64,000 nt of DNA from Prosopocoilus inquinatus (taxonomy: Eukaryota; Arthropoda; Insecta; Coleoptera; Lucanidae): assembly GCA_036172665.1 (NCBI GenBank), contig CM069871.1, positions 58,526,713 to 58,590,712 on the forward strand, written 5' to 3'. This document shows, one piece after another, positions 21,185 through 32,185 of this stretch (within the stretch, counting starts at the first letter, position 1; each line of letters begins with the position of its first letter). The position numbers and the translations under genes are program-made. A model generated the notes under the pieces. The model was not told where the DNA came from. It worked only from the letters and a program-made list of their open reading frames with translations, and ran no database searches.

Positions 21185-22538
21185 TGTTACAGTCGATTTT
21201 GCTATTACGCATTTATTTCCGATTCGGCTAAGAACTGGCAACGTTGCTACTGGACGCTTACCGGCAACGCTCGGCGTTGTGTCATCTGGCAACGCTGTAA
21301 CATTCGCGGCAGGAAGCGATTCTTTCAAATTAATAATTTCTTATTGGTGTTTAATCTCCGTCTTCTGACGTCATAATTTTCCCATTGGTTTGGCCATTTT
21401 GTGTAGTCTATAAAACGGAAATCATCTTCTTCAGCGGCCATTGTGTATTACGGGCATTCCTTCTTCTGACTCGGGCGAGGGCAGACGCATATTCAGTGCT
21501 ATCGACGGTTTGTGTTTGTTTAAACAAAACCACTTTTCTACGGATTTTCCGGAAGCAAATATCTCTCTCGAGTCTTGTGGAACGTTTATACGTTCACGTC
21601 CAACGAGTTTGCTAAGTAGCAGGTATGTTTAATTAATTCGTTCGTTACACGTGGTTAATGGTTGTTTTTTTTCGCCCCCTTTCAGAGTCGTTTGTTTGTT
21701 GTTGGTTATTGTTACTGATTGCATTAGTATTAGTACTGAGCGTTGATATCAGTTCCCGAATGGGTATGTGAACATTTCGAATACGAAACGCACCTGTGTT
21801 TGAATCGCTGGACTCCGTTGCGACATTAGAGCGAGACAGACATCTGGAGTTGGACCGCCGTTGGCAGCATCGCTGATTGAAAATCGTCTTGGAACGAAGC
21901 GGCGCCTACCAACTAGTGACATCTTACGCTTCTCGCAGGAACTGGAGCTCAGCTGAGCGACAAAGAGTGACGTATACCGTTATTATTTTGATTCGAATTG
22001 CATGCCGACTATTTTACCGGACACGAAAGCAACTTACGTATTTAATAGTTCGTAACTTAGTTTAATATTTAAGTAACGTCTACGTAAATTTCGTGGTGTC
22101 TTTGGAGCACCGATTGTGAGGTCAGATCTGTCCATCCCGCGTATTATGGCTATCATTTAAAGTTTTGATAAGTTACAGTTTAAACATTGTTAAATTTTGT
22201 TCAACTAGTGTATGTGTGTGTTAATAAACACCGTATCACTGAACGTGTTTTGCTTATGTTAATCTCCTACTTTGAACGCATCAAGAGAGGAAAAATCTCC
22301 TGGAGAAAATTGAGAATACTTCAAGCGCGCACATTGAGGCCTTGGGAAAGCATCAAAGTGTGTTTGACAATTGGGAAGGTAATTCCCTGGCGCCCTATTT
22401 GTTTATATTTAGTTACCCCGCCCATTCTCCACCAAGTTCAGCCGTGGCAACCAGTTGTCCAAAGACAACGCTATCTGTTACCAGTATTACGATGTTGGAA
22501 TCCAGGAGTATTAGCTTTTAAATCTTTTGGTGGTAACA
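21185..22538 (+). repeat. 5' LTR of young Gypsy element
   Basis: 1354 bp, TGTTAC to GTAACA. The word TATAAAACG near 21410 is a possible TATA box, and the transcription start would lie downstream of it. Open frames here recur identically in the 3' LTR and are not separate genes. Confidence 0.92.
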
Positions 22539-22543
22539 GTAAA

Positions 22544-22563
22544 TGACGCCCAAGTAGTGGGGC
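22544..22563 (+). promoter_or_regulatory. Candidate primer-binding site of young Gypsy element
   Basis: Just inside the 5' LTR the sequence reads TGACGCCCAAGTAGTGGGGC. It resembles, with mismatches, the lysine-tRNA type site TGGCGCCCAACGTGGGGC. The tRNA cannot be settled from sequence alone. Confidence 0.4.
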
Positions 22564-22626
22564 TTTTGTTAACTTTACTCACTTTAGAATTGCGTTCAGG
22601 GTAGATTTATTGGGACATAGCAAAAC

Positions 22627-25600
22627 ATGGATATTAAAGTGCGCTTTGACAGACTTAGTTCCGAAGAACTGACATATGAGTTGCTTGTGCGTGGAATCAC
22701 TGACGGTGGAAACGTTTCGCAGAAAGCCGAATTACTAAAGAATCTATTGCATGCAGAGAGTGAATCGCGTCTCACTACCGTAGAATATTCAGTGCCCTTC
22801 GTTGATGATTTCGCAGCCTTGCAATCGAAAGTAATAGAAATACGTGCGCTTATTGAATCATTAACCCGGACTACGACTAACTATTATTATGAAAAGACTT
22901 CTTCAAAGCTCGCACATGCTTTTGCTCGAGTAAATCGGTGTCTAGCTATCACGGACTCAGAAATAAATGCGAGCAGTCAAATTAAAACCGAATTAGACAA
23001 ACTAAATATGCAATTTCAAGCGAAAGCTAATGCGCTGCGACTAAAACTGTCTTCGCCTAATTTAAGTCCAAGTCATAGTGACGTAACAGCTTTGAGCATG
23101 CATAGTAACGATGACAACAGGAATTTAGACATGGAAATTGACAACGATCTTAGACCCGTGCCTGCACCCGTAGTTCAAGCGCCTCCACCAAATTCGTCTG
23201 GTGCATGTAACACGCTTTTTCTTTCTTCAAGTCCAATTGGTGAAAATCCTAGACGCAGTTTTAATCTTGATCATGCGCATACCAAGCCAAGCGATTTAAA
23301 GTCGGTCCCGGTATCTAAATGGAACCTTGTATACTCTGGTGACAACAAACACGTGTCGCTTAACGCTTTCTTAGAGCGAGTTGAGGAACTTTGCATTTCG
23401 CGTAACGTCTCGGAGACAACTTTACTAATCTCAGCTTCTGATTTATTCCGTGGCAAAGCACTCATTTGGTTCCGTGCAAATCGACATCGCTGCCAGTCTT
23501 GGCAAGACTTAGTGCGACTTATGCGTGAGGAATTTCAATCCCCTGATTTTGATGATCGTCTTTTCGAAGAGATTAAGCGTCGTACGCAAGGTCATGACGA
23601 ATCTATCGGAATGTATGTCTCAATTATGACCAATCTATTTAATCGTTTGAATACTCATGTGCCTGAACACGTACAGATTAAGATCCTTCTCAAAAATCTG
23701 GTCCCTTACTACCAAAATCAATTAGGACTGATCGAAATAAATTCCATTGAACAGTTACTGAAGCTGGGTAGGCAATTGGAAGTACGAAAGGTTGCCGTTG
23801 AGTCATATGTACCTCCTTCACGTAAAGGACATTCTCTAGAACCGGATTTAGCTTATGTCAGCGCGATACCTTCTGACCCTGCTCAATGTAACGCGGTTGA
23901 TTCTAGCCCAAAACCATCTGGACAAACCAGGGACACAGTCAAAAGATGTTGGAACTGCAAAAAGGTAGGCCATTTTTCGGCCAGCTGTACTATACCTGTT
24001 CAGAAACACTGTTTCCGTTGTGGCAAGCCTAATGAGACAACCCGAACTTGCCCTAAGTGTTCAAAAAAACTTCTCAGTTCCGCATTAGATGGTCGTCTAG
24101 TGCGATGCTTTCGACTATCAAAACCGACCACCCCTTCTCATATCTTGACATGCCTTGATTATGTTTTATCTAACGCGGCAGGCGATGAAAGACCCTATTT
24201 AGAAGTAACGATTTTTGGCATAAAATTCTCAGGTTTGTTGGACTCTGGTGCTTCCTGCACAATAATCGGTGGGCCTGGATGGGAAATTCTTAAGGCGTTC
24301 GGCCTCCCTTTCATTAAGCATCAAAGAACTTGCACTGTCGCTAACGGTCAACCTTGTTTGAGCCCTGGAAGTATTACTACCCCGATTAGGTTAAGGGATC
24401 GCGTTAAGATTATCGACATTCTTGTTGTGCCTGACCTGCCTCATAAATTGATTTTGGGTGCAGATTTCTGGAGATTGATGGGTATAGTCCCCGACTTAAG
24501 ATCTGGTGAGTGGACCTTTCGTAATGAGGACATCTGTTCCATCGAGCATATTACATCTCGCTCTGATCTCAATCCTCAACAACAGTGCCAACTTGACGAA
24601 ATGGTTACGAAACTTTTCCATAACGTCGACGAAAAGGAATTAGGTTGCACTAGTTTGGTTGAGCATGTCATCAAGACGGAAAGTGCCCCCATCAAGCAAC
24701 GATACTATCCGATATCCCCTGCTAGACAAGCGATGGTCAATAAAGAACTTGACAAAATGATCGAATTAGGAATTGTGGAACGGTCAAACTCCGCTTGGTC
24801 ATCTCCAATACTCTTGGTCCCCAAAAAGGATGGTTCGGTACGATTTTGTGTCGATTTTAGAAAACTTAACCAGGTTACGACTAAGGATGCTTACCCTTTG
24901 CCCTATGTATCGGCTACTTTAGATAAACTTCGAGACGCTAAATACCTCACGTCTCTAGATATCAAGTCTGCTTATTGGCAAATACCTGTCGCTGAGGAAT
25001 CTCGTCAATACACCGCTTTCACGGTACCAAATCGTGGTTTATTCCAATTTCGACGCATGCCCTTTGGTTTGCATAACGCTCCGGCAACTTTTCAAAGGTT
25101 TATGGACCGTGTCATAGGTGCAGATTTGGAACCCCATGTATTTGTTTATCTTGATGACATCATTATTGTAACTCAGACTTTCGAGAAACATCTGGAAGTA
25201 TTAGCCGAAGTTCATAAGAAATTAGTTGACGCAGGTTTAACTCTTGGTAAGGATAAATGTCATTTTTGTCGTAATGAACTGAAGTATTTGGGCTATGTTG
25301 TTGACAATACTGGTCTTCGTGTAGATCCTGAAAAGGTTGAGGCTATCCTAAAAATTCCTAAGCCTAGTACTGTCACGGAAGTTCGCAGACTCATGGGTAT
25401 GGCAAGTTGGTATCGACGTTTTATCCCGAACTTTTCAACGATTATTGCACCCCTTTCGAACCTACTTCGTAAGAATTCTAAATACCGATGGGATACAACT
25501 TGTGATGAGGCGTGGGAGAAAATTCGTGAGCATCTGGTTTCTGCTCCTGTACTTTCATGCCCGGATTTCACAAGAGAGTTTGTCATCCAAACTGACGCTT

Positions 25601-27228
25601 CAGACTATGGTGTTGGTGCGGTACTTACGCAACAGCAATCGGATGGAGAAAAGGTCATCTGCTATCTGAGTCGTTCGCTCTCTAGAGCTGAGCGAAAATA
25701 TTCCACTTGTGAAAAGGAATTGTTGGCCATGCTTTGGGCTATTGAAAAGCTTCGTCCCTATGTGGAAGGTAGTCACTTTCAAGTAATAACCGACCATCAT
25801 TCTTTGTTATGGTTAAATAGGCTACAAAACCCTTCTGGACGGTTATGCAGGTGGAGTGTTCGACTTCAGCAATATGATTTTACCGTTGTTCACCGTAAAG
25901 GCAAGGAACATGTCGTTCCGGATGCCCTTTCTCGTGCTGTACCAATTGTTGACTCCATAGACTGTGCTAATGTGAAAGATGCCAGGTATTTGAATTTGCT
26001 CGGTAAGGTTAAGACTTCCCCATTGAATTTTCCGGACTATCGAGTTGAGGGAGACAAATTGTACAAATTTATCCAATGTACTTATTACCATCTCATTGAA
26101 GCTGATCGTCAATGGAAACAGGTCGTTCCGAAAGAAAATCGCCTTGACATCTTACGTCAATGCCATGACTCTCCCACTAGTGGGCATTTAGGCATTTATA
26201 AGACCTACAACCGTATTGCCCAAGATTATCACTGGCCCAAAATGCGTTCTGATGTGGTTAGGTATGTACAGCGTTGTGAGACTTGTCTTCGAGCTAAACC
26301 CGAACAGAAAGCACCTGCTGGACGCATGGGTGGGCACACAAAAATTTCAAAACCCTGGGAAGTCATAAGCATCGACCTTATCGGACCTCTACCTCGTTCG
26401 ACGAAAGGCAACCAATACATTCTCGTGGTAACTGATTGCTTCAGTAAATTTACGATGTGCTTCTCTCTTCGTAAGGCTACTACCCCTAAGATAGTTCAAC
26501 ATCTTGAGAAGAATATTTTTCTACTTTTTGGAGTTCCTCGTATTATTATCTCGGATAACGGAGCCCAGTTTAAATCCCGTGAATATCGAAATCTTCTGAC
26601 GTCATATCATGTTCGACCATCTTACACTTCTTATTATCACGCTCAGGCAAACCCTGTTGAGAGGGTCAACCGTGTTATCAAAACCATGTTGATCTCTTAT
26701 GTTTCCCAAGATCATCGTAAATGGGATTTGTTTTTACCGAAGGTTGCTTGTGCGTTGAGAACTGCACGTCATGAGGTTACTAAATTGACTCCGTATTTCC
26801 TGAATTTCGGTAGAGAAATGTGTCTCAAAGGTAGTCTTAATTCTGAGAAAACCCCGGACTCTGACGAGATAAATGTGGAAATTGAGCAAAACCCAACTGA
26901 TTTTCAATCTCGTTCTGGTAAATTTGCTAGATTGTACCAAGATGTTCAGGAACGTCTTCAAAAGTCTTATGAAAAGTCTAAATGCCGTTATGACCTTCGT
27001 AGGCGTAAAGTCGATTTCGAACCAAATCAGTTGGTATGGCGAAAGAATTTTGTTTTATCGGACGCTTCTAAGCATTTCGCAGCCAAACTGGCTGATAAGT
27101 TTATCGGTCCTTTCGTCATTAATCGCCGAATTTCCACAGACGCTTACGAGCTGAAGGATTGTGATGGTAAAATCTTGCCAGGTACGTGGCATAGCTCACA
27201 CCTTAAGCCTAGCCCTTCTGATGACTAA
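22627..27228 (+). CDS. gag-pol: Gag-Pol polyprotein, intact
   Basis: 1533 residues in one frame from ATG 22627. Gag takes about 1-460 with one proper CCHC knuckle (C441, C444, H449, C454) followed by a second, degenerate Cys cluster (CFRCGKPNETTRTCPKC). Protease has LLDSGASCTI (D539). RT covers about 690-870 with VPKKDGSVRFCVDFRKLN and YLDD at 841-844. RNase H has QTDASDYGVGAVL (D990) and TDHHSLLW. Integrase has the HHCC region (GHLGIYKTY, CETC, about 1185-1225) and catalytic D1250, D1310 and E1345, spaced D-X59-D-X34-E. A chromodomain is not evident at the C terminus. No frameshift or stop separates Gag from Pol. All catalytic residues are in place. Confidence 0.95.
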   Translation: MDIKVRFDRLSSEELTYELLVRGITDGGNVSQKAELLKNLLHAESESRLTTVEYSVPFVDDFAALQSKVIEIRALIESLTRTTTNYYYEKTSSKLAHAFARVNRCLAITDSEINASSQIKTELDKLNMQFQAKANALRLKLSSPNLSPSHSDVTALSMHSNDDNRNLDMEIDNDLRPVPAPVVQAPPPNSSGACNTLFLSSSPIGENPRRSFNLDHAHTKPSDLKSVPVSKWNLVYSGDNKHVSLNAFLERVEELCISRNVSETTLLISASDLFRGKALIWFRANRHRCQSWQDLVRLMREEFQSPDFDDRLFEEIKRRTQGHDESIGMYVSIMTNLFNRLNTHVPEHVQIKILLKNLVPYYQNQLGLIEINSIEQLLKLGRQLEVRKVAVESYVPPSRKGHSLEPDLAYVSAIPSDPAQCNAVDSSPKPSGQTRDTVKRCWNCKKVGHFSASCTIPVQKHCFRCGKPNETTRTCPKCSKKLLSSALDGRLVRCFRLSKPTTPSHILTCLDYVLSNAAGDERPYLEVTIFGIKFSGLLDSGASCTIIGGPGWEILKAFGLPFIKHQRTCTVANGQPCLSPGSITTPIRLRDRVKIIDILVVPDLPHKLILGADFWRLMGIVPDLRSGEWTFRNEDICSIEHITSRSDLNPQQQCQLDEMVTKLFHNVDEKELGCTSLVEHVIKTESAPIKQRYYPISPARQAMVNKELDKMIELGIVERSNSAWSSPILLVPKKDGSVRFCVDFRKLNQVTTKDAYPLPYVSATLDKLRDAKYLTSLDIKSAYWQIPVAEESRQYTAFTVPNRGLFQFRRMPFGLHNAPATFQRFMDRVIGADLEPHVFVYLDDIIIVTQTFEKHLEVLAEVHKKLVDAGLTLGKDKCHFCRNELKYLGYVVDNTGLRVDPEKVEAILKIPKPSTVTEVRRLMGMASWYRRFIPNFSTIIAPLSNLLRKNSKYRWDTTCDEAWEKIREHLVSAPVLSCPDFTREFVIQTDASDYGVGAVLTQQQSDGEKVICYLSRSLSRAERKYSTCEKELLAMLWAIEKLRPYVEGSHFQVITDHHSLLWLNRLQNPSGRLCRWSVRLQQYDFTVVHRKGKEHVVPDALSRAVPIVDSIDCANVKDARYLNLLGKVKTSPLNFPDYRVEGDKLYKFIQCTYYHLIEADRQWKQVVPKENRLDILRQCHDSPTSGHLGIYKTYNRIAQDYHWPKMRSDVVRYVQRCETCLRAKPEQKAPAGRMGGHTKISKPWEVISIDLIGPLPRSTKGNQYILVVTDCFSKFTMCFSLRKATTPKIVQHLEKNIFLLFGVPRIIISDNGAQFKSREYRNLLTSYHVRPSYTSYYHAQANPVERVNRVIKTMLISYVSQDHRKWDLFLPKVACALRTARHEVTKLTPYFLNFGREMCLKGSLNSEKTPDSDEINVEIEQNPTDFQSRSGKFARLYQDVQERLQKSYEKSKCRYDLRRRKVDFEPNQLVWRKNFVLSDASKHFAAKLADKFIGPFVINRRISTDAYELKDCDGKILPGTWHSSHLKPSPSDD

Positions 27229-27727
27229 GGTTATGGTTGTTTCTATCTTTTCATTTTTGATTCGACCTGCGGGTTGTAACCGAGTTTTCGTTAATTAGAA
27301 TTTTTCCCGCAGTCTTCGACTGAAGTTTCCGTCCGTTGCGTGATGAACCGTTGGTTTCGTTAACTAACTTCCGACTCTTTATTCTTTTAAATCTCTCTTT
27401 CTTTCTTTCCTCTGGTTGGATTGATCAGCTCAGCCTTTCTGGCCGAGAGATGTTTTTGTTGGTCACTGCTTGCGAGTGTTGTGGGAGACTGGGCGTGCCA
27501 GATCTCGTGAAAGCACTTCCTACCCTCTCTACTGGTAAGTTTGACTTGGAACATCTCACGTCCCGGGTTGCAGTATGGTGTGTTTCAACTGGAATTCTTC
27601 TTTTGTCCTCCTCTTCGTTTCCTGGCGTGGCGCCTCCACCAGTTTTCTTTTCCATCTTTGAAGACTCGCGTTGGGTTTCTGAAATTTGTCCTTTCAGGAA
27701 AAATTTCCTTGCTGGTGAAGGGGGAGT
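27229..27727 (+). other. 3' untranslated region and polypurine tract of young Gypsy element
   Basis: About 500 bp between the gag-pol stop and the 3' LTR, without env. It ends in the purine run GAAGGGGGAG (27717-27726), the plus-strand primer site. Open frames across 27336-27911 run into the LTR and are not conserved domains. Confidence 0.65.
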
Positions 27728-29081
27728 TGTTACAGTCGATTTTGCTATTACGCATTTATTTCCGATTCGGCTAAGAACTGGCAACGTTGCTACTGGACGC
27801 TTACCGGCAACGCTCGGCGTTGTGTCATCTGGCAACGCTGTAACATTCGCGGCAGGAAGCGATTCTTTCAAATTAATAATTTCTTATTGGTGTTTAATCT
27901 CCGTCTTCTGACGTCATAATTTTCCCATTGGTTTGGCCATTTTGTGTAGTCTATAAAACGGAAATCATCTTCTTCAGCGGCCATTGTGTATTACGGGCAT
28001 TCCTTCTTCTGACTCGGGCGAGGGCAGACGCATATTCAGTGCTATCGACGGTTTGTGTTTGTTTAAACAAAACCACTTTTCTACGGATTTTCCGGAAGCA
28101 AATATCTCTCTCGAGTCTTGTGGAACGTTTATACGTTCACGTCCAACGAGTTTGCTAAGTAGCAGGTATGTTTAATTAATTCGTTCGTTACACGTGGTTA
28201 ATGGTTGTTTTTTTTCGCCCCCTTTCAGAGTCGTTTGTTTGTTGTTGGTTATTGTTACTGATTGCATTAGTATTAGTACTGAGCGTTGATATCAGTTCCC
28301 GAATGGGTATGTGAACATTTCGAATACGAAACGCACCTGTGTTTGAATCGCTGGACTCCGTTGCGACATTAGAGCGAGACAGACATCTGGAGTTGGACCG
28401 CCGTTGGCAGCATCGCTGATTGAAAATCGTCTTGGAACGAAGCGGCGCCTACCAACTAGTGACATCTTACGCTTCTCGCAGGAACTGGAGCTCAGCTGAG
28501 CGACAAAGAGTGACGTATACCGTTATTATTTTGATTCGAATTGCATGCCGACTATTTTACCGGACACGAAAGCAACTTACGTATTTAATAGTTCGTAACT
28601 TAGTTTAATATTTAAGTAACGTCTACGTAAATTTCGTGGTGTCTTTGGAGCACCGATTGTGAGGTCAGATCTGTCCATCCCGCGTATTATGGCTATCATT
28701 TAAAGTTTTGATAAGTTACAGATTAAACATTGTTAAATTTTGTTCAACTAGTGTATGTGTGTGTTAATAAACACCGTATCACTGAACGTGTTTTGCTTAT
28801 GTTAATCTCCTACTTTGAACGCATCAAGAGAGGAAAAGTCTCCTGGAGAAAATTGAGAATACTTCAAGCGCGCACATTGAGGCCTTGGGAAAGCATCAAA
28901 GTGTGTTTGACAATTGGGAAGGTAATTCCCTGGCGCCCTATTTGTTTATATTTAGTTACCCCGCCCATTCTCCACCAAGTTCAGCCGTGGCAACCAGTTG
29001 TCCAAAGACAACGCTATCTGTTACCAGTATTACGATGTTGGAATCCAGGAGTATTAGCTTTTAAATCTTTTGGTGGTAACA
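27728..29081 (+). repeat. 3' LTR of young Gypsy element
   Basis: 1354 bp, differing from the 5' LTR at two positions by my reading. Confidence 0.92.
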
Positions 29082-29087
29082 TGATGA

Positions 29088-30260
29088 GTGATAAAAGAAG
29101 TATTAAAAGTTAAATCTTATGAAGATTATCTTGTACGAAATGACGTGCTTTACAACAATGTTAACGGAGCAGAATTACTAGTAGTCCCGAAAGTGATGGA
29201 AAATGAATTAATAGAAGCAATTCATAAGAAAGGACATTTCGCTGTTAAAAGAGTTGAAGACGAAATCATTAGAGATTATTTTATTAAAAATATTGGTAAA
29301 AAAATTCAAAGATATATCTCTAATTGCATTCGGTGTATATTGGCGACAAAGAAGTTGGGTAAACAAGAGGGTTTCCTAACTCCTTTGCCAAAATTGGATG
29401 TGCCACTTCATACGTATCACATCGATCATCTTGGTCCTTTAGAATCGACACATAAGAATTATAATTTCATTTTTGTCGTAACCGATTCATTTACTAAATT
29501 TGTGTGGCTTTATCCAACTAAATCAACAAAAACTAATGAAGTAATTTCAAAGTTAGAGATTCAAAAACGTACCTTTGGTAATCCTACCAGAATTATTTCT
29601 GACAGAGCAACAGCATTCTCTTCTACAGATTTTCAAAACTATTGTAATGACGAAGGAATTGAGCACCACATGATTACGACTGGATTACCTCGAGCTAATG
29701 GACAGGTTGAAAGATTGAACCGCACTATTATATCAACTTTAAGTAAATGTGCAATAGACGATCCGTGCAAATGGTATCTTCACGTTGATAAGTTACAGCG
29801 AGTTTTAAATTCCACCTATCATAGAAGCATAGACACTACCCCTTTCCAGCTGCTTACTGGAGTAAAAATGAAACAAAAGGAAGATCTAAGTTGTTGAATT
29901 GTTAGAGCAAGAATTTCGACAAAATTTTGAGATGGAGCGAAATGATTTACGACAAAATGCAAAAAGGCGTATACTTGACATTCAAAATGAAAATCGTAAG
30001 ACATATAATTTGAGACGTCGAAAAGCTTTTAAATATCAAGTTGGTGATCTTGTTGCAATTAAAAGAACACAAATCGGACCAGGTTGAAAGCCAAATTTTA
30101 CGGACCTTACAAAGTAGACAAAGTAAAACAAAATGATACATATGATGTCAGCCGTCTATTACCAGGTAGTGGTCCAGCATCAACCTGTACTTGCGCGGAG
30201 TATTTAAAACCGTGGATATCTATAAGTCAATCATCCGAGTCGGATGCATAGCAGGATGGC
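29088..30260 (+). pseudogene. Integrase part of older Gypsy Pol
   Basis: Continuation of the pol interrupted at 21184. It resumes with IKEVLKVKSYEDYLVRNDVLY. The zinc-binding module is HKKGHFAVKRVEDE then CIRCI. The catalytic core has YHIDHLGPL, ISDRATAF and ANGQVERLNRTI (D, D, E all present). A stop follows EDLSC (29895-29897), then another after QIGPG (near 30087). The tail downstream (LKAKFYGPYKVDKVKQNDTYDVSRLLPG) reads in a shifted frame to near 30200. The frame at the join with 21184 is also shifted. Confidence 0.9.
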
Positions 30261-30265
30261 CGAGT

Positions 30266-30436
30266 TGTAGAAATTTGAGTTTGTTTGATATTAAACTTTG
30301 TGTTAATTGGATTAGTTATACGGCGGCTATGGATAGAAAGAAAGTTGTTGATTATTATCTGATGACATTTGTTAGACATAAAATATATATTTAATCCTTT
30401 GCTACTGATTTTTGAATAAAATAGACAATTCCTACA
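30266..30436 (+). repeat. 3' LTR of older Gypsy element
   Basis: 171 bp, three substitutions from the 5' LTR by my reading, followed by the target duplication ATAT (30437-30440). Confidence 0.9.
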
Positions 30437-30496
30437 ATATTGTAATTAAAAAAATGAGTAATTGCTGTTTCGCGATTTGTTCAGTTTGGTCAAAAA

Positions 30497-31011
30497 CATT
30501 TGGCGTTTTATGAAAGCTCATTAAGGCAGTGTTTCATAAGAGTTTAGATATACTGGGTGTTCCTTCTTTCTTGAGAAAAATTAACTTTTTCAAAACTCGG
30601 CACCCTCTACACATAATAACTAATAGATTGAAGCTGTTGTGAAATTTCTGTAGATGAGATATTGTATTGTCTACCTACAAAAATTCGCGATGAAATGTAA
30701 ATAAATAATCAAACTATAATAGCTCAAAGCAAAGCAACTTTTTATACACTGTCATTAATATCTTAAAAACTCTTTTGATTATTACCTACTTTATATGCGT
30801 ACTTTCGAAATACGTAAAAACATACTGGGTGTTCCATTAAAAAAAAATAACTTTGATATGGCTCTCAGTTACTGAACACCCCGTACAGCCAAAAATAATT
30901 TTAGAAAATAGAGTTGACTAAGTTACACCTCGGCCCGGTTGAATTTCTTTTCCATCTTGTATACTTTAGACGGTAGAGAAGACCGCGGCACTCGGTGGAC
31001 ACCCTGTATAA
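30497..31011 (-). repeat. Right long inverted arm
   Basis: Inverse partner of 16505-17037. It ends GGTGGACACCCTGTATAA. Small indels and scattered substitutions separate it from the left arm. Confidence 0.8.
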
Positions 31012-32099
31012 GGCATGAATGATGTTATTTGATTATTTATCTAGTCGATGAATGTAATAGAGGTGAGCCTTCAGTAAATGTCGGCTAATGTCGTTCAAAA
31101 TTTAAACGGGGCTTTATTTTTCGAAAATATTAAATACTGATAAATAAGACGTTTTTGCTTTTTTTTTCTTTAAATATTGTATTGTTTTATTTTTATTTAT
31201 TTTAATTATTTACTTTAATTCAAAAGTAGTATATTTAATCCATGATGATCGACACTTAAGCCTGAAGAATTGTATAAATTCTTGTAAAGTTCCGTGTATT
31301 TTTGGTCAGGGTCATTTGATATTTAAATCACGTGAAAGTTTTGAATTTTTTAAAAGTGTCTTCAAATTTCAGTCAGGTGTCATTTGTATTATCGCTGCTG
31401 AGATGGCACTCTTCGTTTCATATCGTTGTTTGCAGAATCATGCAACAAGCTATATAATCGAATTTTAATGGAAAAAACGTTCGTGCAGTTTATGTTGCAC
31501 ATCAATTCGAAGAGGGGCAGGTCCAGTTAAGGTCGCTAATCACGTAATCTGCACTAAGTTACGACAATACAAAGGCAAGTCTCAAATGATATGTTACGGT
31601 GTCAAAAACCGTGGTTCAGAGTCACCCTGTATATTGTAATTTTCGTCGCAGTGATTTTACAACGTTATTAACCTCCCACGCATCTCGATCAATTTTGCTT
31701 GAAGCCCACAGACGTTTATTCTTTTTATTTATTTCAGGAACGCTTTCACAATAAGTTTCACAATATTGCTATTTCGACGATTTAATTGCATCAATGTAAA
31801 CATCTCGTCGTCCTGAACGTCTGCGTTTTTTGCGCTTGTCTTGCATTTAATTCCGATCGTCTGCTTTTTCTTCGCACAATATTTCGTGGGAATATTAAAT
31901 AGTTAGTTTATGTATTGTCGAGGCTTGTTTCTTATAAATTTTATTATACCACGATGTTCCGGAATGCATATACCTTTGACATTTACCATGATTGGCTCTA
32001 GCTGACATGTTTTGACTCTGGTTGGTTATGGCTTACGTCACCGAGTTTTTGAGGGAGTCGTGGAGAAAGAAAAATAATTAGAATTCCACATTAGAAATA
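31012..32099. other. Anonymous DNA with one decayed reading frame
   Basis: AT-rich, no recognised gene apart from the short - strand relic at 31651-31846. A GTCACCCTGTATATTG word near 31621 resembles the edges of the ACAGGGTGT-type repeats seen at 16.5, 30.6 and 60.7 kb. Confidence 0.45.
31651..31846 (-). pseudogene. Short decayed coding fragment, unknown family
   Basis: From ATG at 31846 the - strand reads a very basic start (MQDKRKKRRRSGRRDVYIDA) and continues in frame for 65 codons with a single TAG after KSSK. It includes ETYCESVPEINKKNKRLWAS. Composition and continuity suggest a broken protein-coding piece, perhaps transposon-derived, but I do not recognise the family. Confidence 0.3.
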
Positions 32100-32185
32100 T
32101 ATTTGATTAGTTACCGGTAGGCGCCAACTGAAGTAAACACACCAGCGGATAGCTCACAAATTCCAAGAGAGGGTCGTGCACATAA
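32100..32185 (+). repeat. Fragment of dispersed repeat B
   Basis: Shares GCGCCAACTGAAGTAAACAC with 33700-33720 and the CTCACAAATTC...GAGAGGG block with 4120-4140. Confidence 0.5.

Larger units (their letters stand above)
21185..29081 (+). mobile_element. Young intact Ty3/Gypsy element with 1354-bp LTRs
   Basis: 7897 bp inserted into the older Gypsy element, with TGAT target duplications (21181-21184, 29082-29085). The LTRs, 21185-22538 and 27728-29081, are both 1354 bp, begin TGTTAC and end GTAACA. I find two differences (about 22182 T/A and about 22292 A/G). One frame of 1533 codons encodes Gag and Pol together. The polypurine tract GAAGGGGGAG lies at 27717-27726. Long LTRs and a fused gag-pol recall the Osvaldo/Woot group known from insects, including Tribolium, but that placement is tentative. 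Everything needed for transposition appears present. Confidence 0.93.
17644..30436 (+). mobile_element. Older Ty3/Gypsy element with 171-bp LTRs, interrupted
   Basis: LTRs 17644-17814 and 30266-30436 begin TGTAG and end CTACA, and are flanked by ATAT (17640-17643, 30437-30440). I count three differences in 171 bp. The element proper is about 4.9 kb after removing the 7.9-kb insertion at 21185-29081 and its duplicated TGAT. Order: LTR, PBS, gag with two zinc knuckles, protease, RT, RNase H, then the insertion, integrase, LTR. The frames carry several stops and shifts, so it is inactive. Confidence 0.9.
16505..31011. mobile_element. DNA element with long inverted arms, interrupted by Gypsy elements
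   Basis: Left arm 16505-17037 and right arm 30497-31011 are inverted copies of each other at roughly 85-90% identity by eye, starting TTATACAGG at each outer edge. Inside the arms, shorter words like ACAGGGTGTT and AACACCCTGT recur as sub-palindromes. Without the Gypsy insertion (17644-30436 plus duplicated ATAT) the unit would be about 1.7 kb. No intact transposase is visible in the interior (17038-17639, 30441-30496), so it is non-autonomous. The target duplication is unclear and the superfamily is unassigned. Confidence 0.6.

Noticed and set aside
21131..22546. Several open frames in the 5' LTR region of the young Gypsy
   Set aside because: Recur in the 3' LTR and overlap each other; LTR sequence only.
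27425..27871. 148-codon - strand frame across the young Gypsy 3' region
   Set aside because: It spans UTR and LTR, antisense to the element; its LTR half repeats in the 5' LTR; no domain.
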